Positions 7,959 to 17,437 are shown, counted from the stretch's first letter. The stretch: DNA of 64,000 bases from Rhodospirillaceae bacterium (GCA_006969625.1 CP030885.1:1736001-1800000), one strand, 5' to 3'. Notes: generated by a model not told the origin, from the sequence alone. Made by a program: numbers and translations.

Positions 7959-9518
7959 ATGCCCGGAGTGCTCCGGCTTGTGCTGGGCGACCAGCTCAGC
8001 CGCGGCCTGTCCGCGCTCGCCGACCTCGACGCCGAGGTCGATACAGTGCTGCTGGTCGAGGCGGTCGAAGAGGCCACCTACGTCCGGCACCACAAGAAGA
8101 AGATCGCCTTCCTGTTCTCCGCCATGCGCCACTTTGCCGAGGCGCTGCGCGCAGACGGCGTCGCCGTCGACTACGTCCGTCTGGACGATCCCGACAACCG
8201 CGGCAGCCTGCGTGACGAGGTGTCGCGCGCCGTAAGGCGACACAAGCCCAAGCGGATAATTCTCACCGAGCCGGGGGAATGGCGCCTGCGCCGGGATATG
8301 GACGGCTGGCAGACGGAGATGGGTCTGCCCGTCGAGATCCGCGACGACACCCGCTTCTTCGTCGCACCGCGCGACTTCGCCGCCTGGGCCGAAGGGCGCA
8401 AGTCCCTGCGGATGGAATACTTCTACAGGGAGCTACGGCGCCGCACCGGCTTCCTGATGGACGCGGACGGGCAGCCGGAGGGCGGTCGCTGGAACTTCGA
8501 CCAGGACAACCGCAAGCCCCTGCCGGCGGACATCGAGGTGCCGTCGCTCGAGGCGGTCGAACCGGACGCCATCACGCGCGCGGTGCTCGACCTCGTCGCC
8601 AACCGCTTCGCGGCGCACTTCGGCGACCTCGAGCCCTTCGGCTACGCCGTCACCGCCGAGCAGGCGGAGGCCGCCTTCGAGGCTTTCGTGCGCGAGCGCC
8701 TGCCGCACTTCGGTGACTATCAGGACGCCATGGCCGTTGGCGAGGCGACGCTGTTTCACTCCGTCGTCTCGATGTACCTGAACGCCGGCCTGCTCGACCC
8801 TCACGCGGTCTGCGCGCGCGCCGAGAAGGCTTGGCGCGACGGGCAGGCACCGCTCAACGCCGTCGAAGGCTTCATCCGCCAGGTCCTCGGCTGGCGCGAG
8901 TTCGTGCGCGGCCTCTATTGGCTGGAGATGCCGGACTACGCGCGCCGCAATTTCTTTCACGCCCGGCGCGGCCTGCCGGAGTTCTACTGGACCGGCGAGA
9001 CGGAGATGCGCTGCCTGGCCGAGGCCATCGGCCAGACCAAGCGCAACGCCCATGCCCACCACATCCAGCGGCTGATGGTCACCGGCAACTTCGCGCTGCT
9101 CGCCGGCGTTCATCCCGGCGCGGTCAACGAGTGGTACCTGGTCGTCTATGCCGACGCCTACGAATGGGTGGAGCTGCCCAACGTCACCGGCATGGCATTG
9201 TTCGCCGACGGCGGCCTGCTGGCGTCCAAGCCCTACGCCGCCAGCGGCAAGTACATCGCGCGCATGTCCGACTACTGCGCGCACTGCCGCTACGACGTGA
9301 AGCGGCAGAGCGGCGACGACGCCTGCCCCTTCAACTACCTCTATTGGGACTTCATCGCCCGCAACGGAGACAAATTCGCCCGCAACCCGCGGATGAAGAT
9401 GATCCTGTCGGCGTTCGGCAAGATGAAGCCGGACAAGGTCGCGGCGATGCGCAGCCAGGCGAAGGACTTTCTCGACGGTTTGAAGACGGTGAAGGAGGGC
9501 GAATGGCGAGCGAGGTGA
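7959..9518 (+). CDS. phrB: Fe-S bacterial cryptochrome/(6-4) photolyase (PhrB class)
   Basis: 519-residue flavoprotein of the FeS-BCP class, which uses light, FAD and a 4Fe-4S cluster to repair (6-4) photoproducts in DNA. The four cluster cysteines are Cys352, Cys440, Cys443 and Cys456, the same spacing as in Agrobacterium PhrB. The FAD/active-site stretch KRNAHAHHIQRLMVTGNF (361-378) contains the His pair implicated in repair. The N-terminal domain begins LRLVLGDQL, typical of the family's antenna domain. It overlaps the following SDR gene by 16 bases. A second, unrelated class I photolyase lies about 6 kb away on the other strand. Confidence 0.95.
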   Translation: MPGVLRLVLGDQLSRGLSALADLDAEVDTVLLVEAVEEATYVRHHKKKIAFLFSAMRHFAEALRADGVAVDYVRLDDPDNRGSLRDEVSRAVRRHKPKRIILTEPGEWRLRRDMDGWQTEMGLPVEIRDDTRFFVAPRDFAAWAEGRKSLRMEYFYRELRRRTGFLMDADGQPEGGRWNFDQDNRKPLPADIEVPSLEAVEPDAITRAVLDLVANRFAAHFGDLEPFGYAVTAEQAEAAFEAFVRERLPHFGDYQDAMAVGEATLFHSVVSMYLNAGLLDPHAVCARAEKAWRDGQAPLNAVEGFIRQVLGWREFVRGLYWLEMPDYARRNFFHARRGLPEFYWTGETEMRCLAEAIGQTKRNAHAHHIQRLMVTGNFALLAGVHPGAVNEWYLVVYADAYEWVELPNVTGMALFADGGLLASKPYAASGKYIARMSDYCAHCRYDVKRQSGDDACPFNYLYWDFIARNGDKFARNPRMKMILSAFGKMKPDKVAAMRSQAKDFLDGLKTVKEGEWRAR

Positions 9519-10291
9519 GTGCGCCGGAAAAGGGTCCTTGCATCTGGATTACCGGCGCGTCCCAGGGCCTGGGGCGGGCGCTGGCCCTCGAGTTGGCGCG
9601 CCGCGGACGGACCGTGGTGGCCAGCGCGCGTGGCGCCGAGTCGTTGGAGTCGCTCGCCCGAGACGCCGAAGGCCGGCCCGGCCGGGTTGTCCCCTGGCCG
9701 CTCGACGTCACCGACGCCGAGGCGGTTAGCAAGGCGGTCGCGGAGATCGAGGCGCAGGTCGGCCCGCTTCATACCGCGGTGCTCAACGCCGGCACGCATA
9801 CCCCGGTCGACGGGCGCAATCTGAAGGCCGAGGACTTCCGCAAGCTGGTCGAGATCAACGTGATGGGCACGGTCAACTGCCTGGAGCCGGCGATCGCGGC
9901 GATGAAGCCGCGCGGCAAGGGCTGGATCGCCGTCGTCGCCTCGCTGTCCGGCTACCGCGGGCTGCCCTCCGCGGCCGCCTACGGCCTGACAAAGGCCGGG
10001 CTCATCAACATGTGCGAGGCGCTGCGCCCGGAGCTGGCGCCGGCGGGCATCCGCATCCAGGTGGTCAACCCCGGCTTCGTGAAGACGCCGCTGACCGACA
10101 AGAACGAGTTTCCCATGCCCTTCCTGATGGAGGCGGAGGCTGCGGCGAAAGCCTTCGCCGACGGGCTGAATACCGACAGCTTCGAGATCGTTTTCCCGAA
10201 GCGCTTCGCCTACATCCTGAAGCTTCTGCGCATCCTGCCGTATTGGGCGTACTTCGCCGTTACCCGACGGATGGTCAGGGGCGAGGGCTGA
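9503..10291 (+). CDS. Short-chain dehydrogenase/reductase
   Basis: 262-residue Rossmann-fold NAD(P) oxidoreductase. It has TGASQGLG (18-24), LNAG in the adenine-site position, and a Tyr160/Lys164 catalytic pair in YGLTK preceded by a serine-rich VVASLSG. Its start overlaps the end of phrB by 16 bases, so the two are translationally linked. The C-terminus (about 235-262) is hydrophobic and basic, suggesting loose membrane contact, as in SDRs that act on lipids. SDR genes occur with the DUF3833/MFS/Cfa cluster in singlet-oxygen regulons of related bacteria, and that cluster converges on this gene here. The substrate is unknown. Confidence 0.9.
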   Translation: MASEVSAPEKGPCIWITGASQGLGRALALELARRGRTVVASARGAESLESLARDAEGRPGRVVPWPLDVTDAEAVSKAVAEIEAQVGPLHTAVLNAGTHTPVDGRNLKAEDFRKLVEINVMGTVNCLEPAIAAMKPRGKGWIAVVASLSGYRGLPSAAAYGLTKAGLINMCEALRPELAPAGIRIQVVNPGFVKTPLTDKNEFPMPFLMEAEAAAKAFADGLNTDSFEIVFPKRFAYILKLLRILPYWAYFAVTRRMVRGEG

Positions 10292-10334
10292 CCGTTGTCG
10301 TGCGCAGACTGCGGACGTCGCCCAGGGATTGCGA

Positions 10335-10916
10335 CTACTCGGCGGCGCGCCGGTCCAGAAGGGCGCTACCCCCGGCGGCGGCCTCGCCGATCCTTTGGAA
10401 GAAGATCGTCGCCGACCCGAGTCGGATGCCCCACTTGCTGACGTAAGCGCGGTTGACCAGCACGCCGTCGTCTTGCAGGAACATCCAGTCCTCGAAGTGC
10501 ACGTTCCAGGTGCGCCCGCCGATCTGCAGGTCGATGTCGTAGTTCCAGGTGAAGGCGTTGCCGGCAATCTGGCCGCGGGCCACGCCCGTCACGTCGTCGG
10601 CGGTGCCCTCGTAGCTGTTCTCGCCGGTCTTGGTCAGCCGCCAGATCCGCTGGTCGATCTCGCCGTCGGCATAGACAAAGTCTTCGACGAGGGTCAGGGT
10701 CTCGCCGTCCCAGGTGCCCTCGATGTCGACGGTGAACTGGCGCTTCAGGTTGCCGAAGCGGTCCTCAAAGATGCCCCAGGCCTTGGTCTGGCCGGCGAAA
10801 TACTCTTCCAGAACCAGCTTCGGCTCCTTGCCCTCGAAGTCCTCGATCTGCATCGAATCGCACCCTGCAAGCGAGACCGCCGCAAAAAGCACGGCGGCAT
10901 AGGCGGTTAATCTCAT
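10335..10916 (-). CDS. DUF3833 lipoprotein
   Basis: 193 residues beginning with a lipoprotein signal, VSLAGC, with Cys19 as the lipidated residue. The mature domain is a lipocalin-like beta barrel matching the DUF3833 pattern (KLVLEEYFAGQTKAWGIFED, then DFVYADGEIDQRIW). The function is unknown; a lipid carrier role is plausible from the fold and neighbours. Its ATG overlaps the stop of the MFS gene (ATGA), placing it last in the six-gene operon that starts with the class I photolyase. Orthologues occur in the same neighbourhood in Rhodobacter-type RpoE/ChrR regulons. Confidence 0.88.
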   Translation of the reverse strand: MRLTAYAAVLFAAVSLAGCDSMQIEDFEGKEPKLVLEEYFAGQTKAWGIFEDRFGNLKRQFTVDIEGTWDGETLTLVEDFVYADGEIDQRIWRLTKTGENSYEGTADDVTGVARGQIAGNAFTWNYDIDLQIGGRTWNVHFEDWMFLQDDGVLVNRAYVSKWGIRLGSATIFFQRIGEAAAGGSALLDRRAAE

Positions 10917-12304
10917 GGTTCTCTCCCAATACGTCCGAAATGGCGCTTTTGGATCAGCCGCTGGATCCGCGCCTGGGTTTGCGGACCGATCGGATAGCCG
11001 GCGACGCTCCAGATGCTGGCCAGCTTGAAGGCGACGGGCAGCAGGGCATAGAGCGCCGCCAGAGCGAAGAGCGCCGAAGGCGTGTTCGTCTCGGCCTGCG
11101 GGTCGAAGCCGAAGAGCTCGAGCAGCGGGAATGTGATGCCGGCGGCCAGAGCGAGCGACAGCTTGTTCGCCATGCCCCAAAGCGCGAAGTAGAGGCCGGC
11201 GCGCTGGCGGCCGGACTTCAGCCGGTCGAGGTCGATGACGTCGGCCTGCATCGCCGAGGGCAGGGCCTGGTCGGCCCCCAGGCTGAGGCCGGACAGGATG
11301 GTGATCGCCAGGAACCACCAGACGTCGCCTTCGCCGAGGAAGGGCACCCAGACGAAGACGAGGCAGGCCCAGGCGATCGAGACGATCCAGGTACGGTCCT
11401 TGCCGAAGCGATAGGAGAGCTTCAGCCAAAGCGGCACCGCCACGACGGCGCTGAGGAAGTAGGCGAGCAGCAGGAAGGCCTGCCAGGCCTCCTGCTCCGG
11501 CTTGAGCACGTGGCCGATGTAGAGCAGGAACAGACTGGCCGGCACACCGTTGGCGACGCCGTTCAGGAAATAGGCGCCGATCAGCCGGCGGAACGGCCGG
11601 TTGCCGGCCAGGAGCTGCAGGCCGCGGCGCAGGTTGAAGGTGCTGCGGCGCTGGGCGAACTGCGTGTCCGGCACGCGCCAGACGGCGAGCCCGACCGTCA
11701 GCGGCAGGCTGAGCGTGAAGGCCCAGGCGATCCACAGCATGACCGCGCTGGTGTCGCCGCCGGTCGCCATCAGCAGCAGCACCGTGGCCACGGTGCCGAT
11801 CACCGCGAAGAGCTCCCGGCTCATCGCGATCCGGCTGCGCTCGTGGTAGTCCGGCGACAGCTCGGCACCCCAGGCCTGGTGCGCCAGGACCAGCAGCGTG
11901 CCGCCCAGATAGGCGACCATGGTCCAGACCATCAGGTGCAGCCAGCCGGCCCCCTCCGGCGGCACGAAGAGGTACCAGATCGAGACCAGCAGCAGCGGCG
12001 TGCCGGCGAGGATCCAGGGCTTGCGCCGGCCGAAGCGCCCGCCCGTGCGGTCCGACAGCCAGCCGACCAGCGGGTCGGTGACCATGTCCCACAGCCGGGC
12101 GCCGAGCAGGGCGGCGCCGACGGCGGCCAGCCCGACGCCCAGGTCCTGGGCGTAGAAGGGCGGCAGGAAGACGTAGAGCGGCAGTTGCTGTGCCGCCATC
12201 GGCAGCCCGAGCAACCCGTAGGCCGTCAGCATCGACCAGGGCACGCGGCCGCCTTCGGCGACGGGCCGGCGGCGCGCCGGGCGCTGTTCGGTGGGGGCGC
12301 TCAT
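10913..12304 (-). CDS. MFS transporter of the GPH (sugar:cation symporter) family
   Basis: 463 residues with about 12 membrane helices. Features of the glycoside-pentoside-hexuronide family are visible: the DMVTDPLVGWLSDRT loop after helix 2 and GRRKPW nearby, and SLGADQALPSAMQADVIDLD in the second half. The ATG at 12304 begins a cytosolic head typical of the family. The gene overlaps the DUF3833 gene by four bases and follows the Cfa-like gene by 31. Members of this family beside Cfa/DUF1365 genes are part of stress regulons. A lipid or stress metabolite as substrate is a guess. Confidence 0.9.
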   Translation of the reverse strand: MSAPTEQRPARRRPVAEGGRVPWSMLTAYGLLGLPMAAQQLPLYVFLPPFYAQDLGVGLAAVGAALLGARLWDMVTDPLVGWLSDRTGGRFGRRKPWILAGTPLLLVSIWYLFVPPEGAGWLHLMVWTMVAYLGGTLLVLAHQAWGAELSPDYHERSRIAMSRELFAVIGTVATVLLLMATGGDTSAVMLWIAWAFTLSLPLTVGLAVWRVPDTQFAQRRSTFNLRRGLQLLAGNRPFRRLIGAYFLNGVANGVPASLFLLYIGHVLKPEQEAWQAFLLLAYFLSAVVAVPLWLKLSYRFGKDRTWIVSIAWACLVFVWVPFLGEGDVWWFLAITILSGLSLGADQALPSAMQADVIDLDRLKSGRQRAGLYFALWGMANKLSLALAAGITFPLLELFGFDPQAETNTPSALFALAALYALLPVAFKLASIWSVAGYPIGPQTQARIQRLIQKRHFGRIGREP

Positions 12305-12335
12305 GCCGCGTGCGGGGGCCGTGGCCGGAGGGCGC

Positions 12336-13553
12336 TCAATCGCGGGCCAGGGCGAGCTGCTTGACGTCGATGCGGCCGGTGGCGAAACCCGCTTCGCAGT
12401 AGGCGAGATAGTACTTCCACATCCGCCGGAAGCGCGGATCGAAGCCCTGGCCGGTGAGCTGCGGCCAGGCGGTGTCGAAGCGGACGTGCCAGTCGGCCAG
12501 CGTGCGCGCGTAGTGCTCGCCGTAGCCGGCATCCGCGAGCCAGCGCAGTCCGGCCGCCTGCACTTCGCGCTTCAACGCCGTGGGGGAGGGCAGCATGCCA
12601 CCGGGGAAGATGTAGCGCTGGATGAAGTCGGCGCTGCGGCGATAGCGATCGAAGAAGCGGTCGGCGATGGTAATGACCTGCAGTGCCGCCCGGCCGCCGG
12701 GCTTCAGGCTGTCGCGCAGCTTGCCGAAGTAGGCCGGCCAGTACTTCTCGCCGACCGCCTCGAACATCTCGATCGAGGCGATGCGGTCGAAGCGCTCCGG
12801 GATGTCCCGGTAGTCCTGCCGCCGGATCTCGACCTTCTCGCCCAGCCCGGCGGCGTGGATCCGTTGCCGGGCAAAGGCGAATTGCTCCTCGGAAATGGTC
12901 ACGGCGGTCACGCGCGCGCCGACCTCCTTGGCGGCGAACTCGGCGAAGCCGCCCCAGCCGCAGCCGATCTCCAGCAGGTGATGGTCGGGCGAGAGCTCGG
13001 CCGCCTCGGCGATCCGGCGGTACTTGGCGCGCTGGGCCTCGCTCAGGCTCATGGCGTCGTGTTCGAACACTCCGGCCGAGTAGGTCATGCTCTCGTCCAG
13101 CCAGGCCGCGTAGAAGGCGTTGCCGAGGTCGTAGTGGGAGGAGATGTTGCGCTTGGCGCCGCGCCGGCTGTTCGGCCGCATCCGGTGCCAAAGCCGCTTC
13201 ATCATGCGGTAGCTGGCGTGACCTTCCAGCCAGTCCTCCCAGGCCTCGAAGTTCAGCGCGGCGACCCGCAGGAAGCCGGCGAGGTCGGGCGAGTCCACTT
13301 CGCCCGCCATGTAGGCCTCGGCGAAACCGGTCGATCCGCCACCCAGCAGGCGCCGCACGGCGCGCGGATGCAGCACGTGCAGCTCGGCGTGCGGTCCGGG
13401 TGCCGGCCCGCTGAAGCGCCGGCGGCTGCCGTCCGGCAGCACCAGCGTAACGCTGCCGCAGGCGAGATGCCGGCCGAAGAAGCCCAGCACGCCGTAGGGC
13501 CGCGGCAGGTGGCCGCTGGGGTCGAGATCTCGGGTCATTTCACTCACGCTCAT
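12336..13553 (-). CDS. cfa: Cyclopropane-fatty-acyl-phospholipid synthase family methyltransferase
   Basis: 405 residues. SAM-dependent enzyme acting on unsaturated acyl chains of membrane phospholipids. SAM motif LEIGCGWGG at 194-202; the family's active-site regions ISSHYDLGN (137-145) and LDESMTYSAG (152-161) are intact. In Rhodobacter relatives such proteins either make cyclopropane lipids or methylate acyl chains on the way to furan fatty acids that quench singlet oxygen. The FAD oxidoreductase two genes upstream fits such a pathway. The start could also be the ATG at 13538. Tightly spaced within the operon (28 and 31 bases to its neighbours). Confidence 0.92.
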   Translation of the reverse strand: MSVSEMTRDLDPSGHLPRPYGVLGFFGRHLACGSVTLVLPDGSRRRFSGPAPGPHAELHVLHPRAVRRLLGGGSTGFAEAYMAGEVDSPDLAGFLRVAALNFEAWEDWLEGHASYRMMKRLWHRMRPNSRRGAKRNISSHYDLGNAFYAAWLDESMTYSAGVFEHDAMSLSEAQRAKYRRIAEAAELSPDHHLLEIGCGWGGFAEFAAKEVGARVTAVTISEEQFAFARQRIHAAGLGEKVEIRRQDYRDIPERFDRIASIEMFEAVGEKYWPAYFGKLRDSLKPGGRAALQVITIADRFFDRYRRSADFIQRYIFPGGMLPSPTALKREVQAAGLRWLADAGYGEHYARTLADWHVRFDTAWPQLTGQGFDPRFRRMWKYYLAYCEAGFATGRIDVKQLALARD

Positions 13554-13581
13554 GCGCGGGCTCTCGTCTCTTTCTGCAGGC

Positions 13582-14391
13582 TCATTCCGCCGCGAGTTGC
13601 GGCGCAGCGGGCGTCGGTTGCGGCGGCAGGACGGTGACGGGGGCAGCCGGCGGCGGCGTCCGTCGGTGGAAGCGTGCGCCCTTCAGCCAGAGCCGCAGGG
13701 CCTCCCAATGAATCCCGCCGATCACCTTGAGGGTGAGCAGCGGCCGGCCGAAGAAGGCACGCAAAAGCGTCGCGTCGCTCAGGTCGGCGCGGCGCCCGGT
13801 CTGGGTGGCGACGAGCTGCGGGCCTTCGGGCACGTCCTCCAGGATGGCGACCGACAGCCGGTCGCCCGGCTCGGCCAACTTGAAACGATAGTGGGCGGCG
13901 GGCCCGATGAAGGGCGAAACGTAGAAGCCCTTGTCGCAGGCTTGGCGGATCGTCTCGCCGGCCGGGACCGGGCGGCCGAGCGGGATCAGGTAGCCGTGCT
14001 TGTCGCCGAAGGTGTTGCGCACCTCGTAGAGGATCGAGTCGAGCGCCCCGTCCGGTCGGTGGCAGAACCAGATGGTCAGCGGGTCGAAGACGTAGCCGAG
14101 CACACGCGGAAAGCACAGCATGCGCACGGGACCGCCGTCGATGTCGCGGCCGGCCCTGGCGAGCTGCGCCTCGATCCACGGCCGCAGCGCCGAGCCGTCG
14201 CGCGCGCCATGGTCGCGGTCGCAAAAGCTGAAGAGGTTGAAGCGGTTGTGGCTGAACAGCCGGAGCCTGCGGTCGAGCGCCGGCAATTCGTCCAGGTCGA
14301 CCCAAAGCGAGAAGACCCGATAGACGAAGCGGTGCACGAAGGGCCGCAGCCGCTTGTGCATGACCTCGCCGAAGTAGAGTGCCGATTGCAT
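13582..14391 (-). CDS. DUF1365 family protein
   Basis: 269 residues of the conserved DUF1365 family. Markers include ALYFGEVMHKRLRP at the start, FSLWVDLDEL, HNRFNLFSFCDRDHG and GYVFDPLTIWFC. The biochemical function is not established. The family is almost always found between an NAD/FAD-binding oxidoreductase and a Cfa-type methyltransferase, exactly as here, which supports a role in modifying membrane acyl chains. It begins 12 bases after the FAD oxidoreductase stop. Confidence 0.92.
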   Translation of the reverse strand: MQSALYFGEVMHKRLRPFVHRFVYRVFSLWVDLDELPALDRRLRLFSHNRFNLFSFCDRDHGARDGSALRPWIEAQLARAGRDIDGGPVRMLCFPRVLGYVFDPLTIWFCHRPDGALDSILYEVRNTFGDKHGYLIPLGRPVPAGETIRQACDKGFYVSPFIGPAAHYRFKLAEPGDRLSVAILEDVPEGPQLVATQTGRRADLSDATLLRAFFGRPLLTLKVIGGIHWEALRLWLKGARFHRRTPPPAAPVTVLPPQPTPAAPQLAAE

Positions 14392-14403
14392 CGTTGGCTC
14401 AGT

Positions 14404-15744
14404 CTACTCGGCCGCCATCGCCGGCTCCAGCGCCGGGTCGCCGGCGCGCACGATGCCGGCGGCGGGGCTGGCGGGCACCACCTCGGCGGACCAGGGCACC
14501 GGGCAGCCGAGGGCGCCGGCGACGGCGAAGCCGGCCTGAAGCGCATCCTCGTGGAAGCCGTAGCCGCAGTAGCTGCCGCAGAACCAGGTGCGCCGCACGC
14601 CCTGGATCTCGGGCAACCGCGCCTGCGCGGCCACGGCGGCGGCGTCAAAAACCGGGTGGTCGTAGACCGTCTCCATCTCGACCAGGTCCGGCTGCGGCTC
14701 GGCGATCGGATTGAGCGAGACGAACAGCGGGACGGCCGGGTCGAGGTTCTGCAGCCGGTTCATCCAATAGGTCACGGAGACGGCGCGCTCGCGTTCGGCG
14801 GTGCGGCCGCTCAGGTAGTTCCAGCTCGACCAAACGCCGCGCCGGCGCGGCATCAGGGCTGGGTCGCGGTGCAGGATCGCGCGGTTGGACTGGTAGCGGA
14901 AGCAGGCCAGAACCTCCGATTCGGCGGCGCTGGCGTTCTCGCCCAGGATGCGCCGCGCGGTGTCGCCGTGGCAGGCCAGAACCACCTGGTCGAACTCGTC
15001 GGCATGGCCTTGGGCGTCGACGACGGTGACGCCGTTGGCGGCGCGGCGGACGGCGGCCACCGGCGTGTTCAGGCGCGCGTCGGCAGCGAAGGGGGCGGCG
15101 ATGCGCCGGACGTACTCGCGGCTGCCGCCGGTAACCGTTCGCCACTGCGGCCGGTCGCGGAGCTGCATCAGCCCGTGGTTCTGGTTGAAGCGCAGGAACG
15201 ACCTGGTGGGAAAGCTCTGGATCTCGTCGATCGAGCAGGACCAGATCGCCGCCGCCATTGGCAGCAGGTGGTCGTCCATGAAGGCGCCGGAATAGCCTTC
15301 GCGCGCCAGGTAGTCGGCGATCGACAGATCTTCTGCCGAGCCGAGAAAATCCGGCGCCTGCCGGTAAAAGCGCAGCAAGTCGCGCACCAGCCGCCAAAGC
15401 CGCGGGCGCAGCAGATTGCGGCGCTGGGCGAACAGGCCGGGCAGGCTGCCGGCGTACTCGAAGCTCCCCTGGTCGACGGACACCGCGAAGGACATGTTCG
15501 ACGGCTCTGTCGGCACGTCCAGCGCCTCGAACAGCCGGATCAGGTTGGGGTAGGTCCGCTCGTTGTAGACGATGAAGCCGGTATCGACCGGGATCGTGCC
15601 GCCGTCGGGCGCGCTCGCCTCGACGGTGTTGGAATGACCGCCCAGCCGGCCCTCGGCCTCGTAAACTACGACCTCATGCCGCGACGACAGCAGCCACGCA
15701 GCCCCAAGTCCGGCGACGCCGGACCCCACAACAGCGATTCTCAT
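14404..15744 (-). CDS. FAD-dependent oxidoreductase (amine-oxidase fold, COG2907 type)
   Basis: 446 residues. The N-terminal FAD-binding motif VVGSGVAGLGAAW (5-17) is followed by GRLGGHSNT, and the C-terminal FAD site FCGSYCGYGFHEDALQAG is typical of the flavin-containing amine oxidase fold. The likely role is oxidising or desaturating modified acyl chains with the neighbouring Cfa-like and DUF1365 proteins; in Rhodobacter a homologous gene is under RpoE-ChrR control. Its ATG overlaps the photolyase stop (ATGA), so the two are translationally coupled. Confidence 0.9.
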   Translation of the reverse strand: MRIAVVGSGVAGLGAAWLLSSRHEVVVYEAEGRLGGHSNTVEASAPDGGTIPVDTGFIVYNERTYPNLIRLFEALDVPTEPSNMSFAVSVDQGSFEYAGSLPGLFAQRRNLLRPRLWRLVRDLLRFYRQAPDFLGSAEDLSIADYLAREGYSGAFMDDHLLPMAAAIWSCSIDEIQSFPTRSFLRFNQNHGLMQLRDRPQWRTVTGGSREYVRRIAAPFAADARLNTPVAAVRRAANGVTVVDAQGHADEFDQVVLACHGDTARRILGENASAAESEVLACFRYQSNRAILHRDPALMPRRRGVWSSWNYLSGRTAERERAVSVTYWMNRLQNLDPAVPLFVSLNPIAEPQPDLVEMETVYDHPVFDAAAVAAQARLPEIQGVRRTWFCGSYCGYGFHEDALQAGFAVAGALGCPVPWSAEVVPASPAAGIVRAGDPALEPAMAAE

Positions 15745-17195
15745 GCAGCGCCCTTCTTGACCCCCTCGAAAGCCGCGAGTGCGGCCCGACGTGCCTCCTT
15801 GTGGTCCACCAGCGGACGCGGATAGGTCACCCCCAACTCGACCCCCGCCCGCTGCAGGACCTGTGCCGGCGCCTCCCAAGGCTTGTGCAGGAAGCGGTCC
15901 GGCAATTGCGCGATCTCCGGTACCCATTTACGCACGTAAGCGCCAGACGGATCGAACTTTTCGCCCTGGGTGACCGGATTGAAGATGCGGAAGTAGGGCG
16001 CAGCGTCGGCGCCGCAGCCGGCGACCCATTGCCATTGCGAGGCGTTGCTGGCGGCATCGGCGTCGACCAGCGTGTCCCAGAACCAGCGCTCGCCCTCGCG
16101 CCAGTGGATCATCAGGTCCTTGACCAGGAAGGAGCCGACGATCATGCGCACCCGGTTGTGCATCCAGCCGATGGCGTAGAGCTGGCGCATGCCGGCGTCC
16201 ACGATCGGATAGCCGGTCTGCCCGCGGCACCAGGCGCGGTAGGCCCGCGCGTCCTCGCGCCACGGGAAGTCCCTGAACTGCGGCTTCCAGGTCTCGTCCG
16301 GCAGGCTCGGCCAGTGGTACAGCAGGTGCTGGGCGAAGTCGCGCCAGCCGAGCTCGTTCAGGAACGACCAGGCATCCTCCGCGCTGCCCCCTGTGTCCGC
16401 CAGATGACGCTGCGTGGCGTGCCAGACTTGTCGCGCCGTGATCTCGCCCCAGTGCAGGTGCGGGCTGAGCCCCGAGGTACCGTCCATGTCCGGGCGGTCG
16501 CGGTCTCGGCCGTAGCGGTCCACCCTGTGCTGCAGGAAGGCGCCGAGCCGGCCGCGGGCGCCGGCTTCGCCCGGCGTCCAGGTCTCGCGCAGTCCGCCGG
16601 CCCAGTCGGGCGACCTCGGCAGCAGTCCCCAGTCCTCCAGCCGCTCGCCCGCTGCCTGCGGCCCCGCCTGCATCTCGCCAGGAGCCTTCAGCGGCGCTTC
16701 GACGGGGCGGTCTTTGATGGCGCGCCAGAACGGCGTGTAGACGCTGTAGGGCTTGCCTGCGCCGGTCTCCACCGTCCAGGGCTCGTGCAGGACGTTGCCG
16801 GCAAAGCTCTCGACCGCGATGTTGGCTTGCTTCAGCCGCGCCTCGATTTCCCGGTCGCGCCGGATCGCCCAGGGCTCGTAGCAGCGGTTCCAGACGACGC
16901 GCTCGGCCCCCAGCTCCCCGACCAGTGACGGGATCGCCTGTGTTGCCGCGCCGCGACGCAGCAGCAGCCGCAGTCCCTTGCCGGCAAGGTTCTCCCCTAG
17001 CCGTTCCAGCGCATGGTGCAGCCACCAGCGGCTGGCGCCGCCCGGCCTCCAGTCGCCCGGCGTTTCCTCGTCCAGCAGATACAGCGGCACGATCGGCGCG
17101 CCTCGTTCCGCCGCCGCGCGCAAGGCCGGGTTGTCGGACAGGCGCAGGTCCTGACGGAACCAGACGAGGGTGGGCGCGCCGAACGCGGAAGTCAT
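15741..17195 (-). CDS. phr: Class I deoxyribodipyrimidine (CPD) photolyase
   Basis: 484 residues. Light-driven FAD enzyme that splits cyclobutane pyrimidine dimers. The N-terminal antenna domain starts PTLVWFRQDLRLSDNPAL. The FAD domain carries TSGLSPHLHWGEI, ELGWRDFAQHLLYHWP, GYPIVDAGMRQL, GWMHNRVRMIVGSFL and the ASNASQWQWVAGCGAD block, all diagnostic of class I photolyases. It is the first gene of the six-gene operon running down to 10335. An AAAGG ribosome site precedes the ATG. Together with PhrB on the other strand, the locus covers both major UV lesions. Confidence 0.95.
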   Translation of the reverse strand: MTSAFGAPTLVWFRQDLRLSDNPALRAAAERGAPIVPLYLLDEETPGDWRPGGASRWWLHHALERLGENLAGKGLRLLLRRGAATQAIPSLVGELGAERVVWNRCYEPWAIRRDREIEARLKQANIAVESFAGNVLHEPWTVETGAGKPYSVYTPFWRAIKDRPVEAPLKAPGEMQAGPQAAGERLEDWGLLPRSPDWAGGLRETWTPGEAGARGRLGAFLQHRVDRYGRDRDRPDMDGTSGLSPHLHWGEITARQVWHATQRHLADTGGSAEDAWSFLNELGWRDFAQHLLYHWPSLPDETWKPQFRDFPWREDARAYRAWCRGQTGYPIVDAGMRQLYAIGWMHNRVRMIVGSFLVKDLMIHWREGERWFWDTLVDADAASNASQWQWVAGCGADAAPYFRIFNPVTQGEKFDPSGAYVRKWVPEIAQLPDRFLHKPWEAPAQVLQRAGVELGVTYPRPLVDHKEARRAALAAFEGVKKGAA

Positions 17196-17437
17196 GCTGG
17201 CCTTTCGGCTGTAAGACGAAATCGACTGTGATTGAGGGTGGGGCGCCGCGCATGGGCGTCAATCCGTGTGATACGCGCAGTATTTCCCCGCAGATCAGCG
17301 AAGATCATTAAATTTCTGTCATGTCGATCAAAGGCTTGTCGCTTCCTGTCTCGCCGCTAGCTCCGGATGTGCGCAGCCCGGGATTTTCCCGTTCGCGCAC
17401 GGACAATCAATCGATCCCCCAACAGGAGATACGTCAC
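17196..17437. promoter_or_regulatory. Divergent control region, photolyase operon / fasciclin gene
   Basis: 242 bases between divergent starts. The minus strand carries three TGATC motifs (plus-strand GATCA at 17293-17297, 17303-17307 and 17326-17330). TGATC resembles the -35 element used by RpoE-type sigma factors that answer singlet oxygen, but no convincing TAAG-type -10 was found at the right distance, so no promoter is called. The fasciclin gene has AGGAG before its ATG. Confidence 0.35.

Noticed and set aside
17196..17437. RpoE-type promoter for the photolyase operon
   Set aside because: TGATC motifs exist but no TAAG-type -10 lies 16-18 bases away, so a promoter could not be called.
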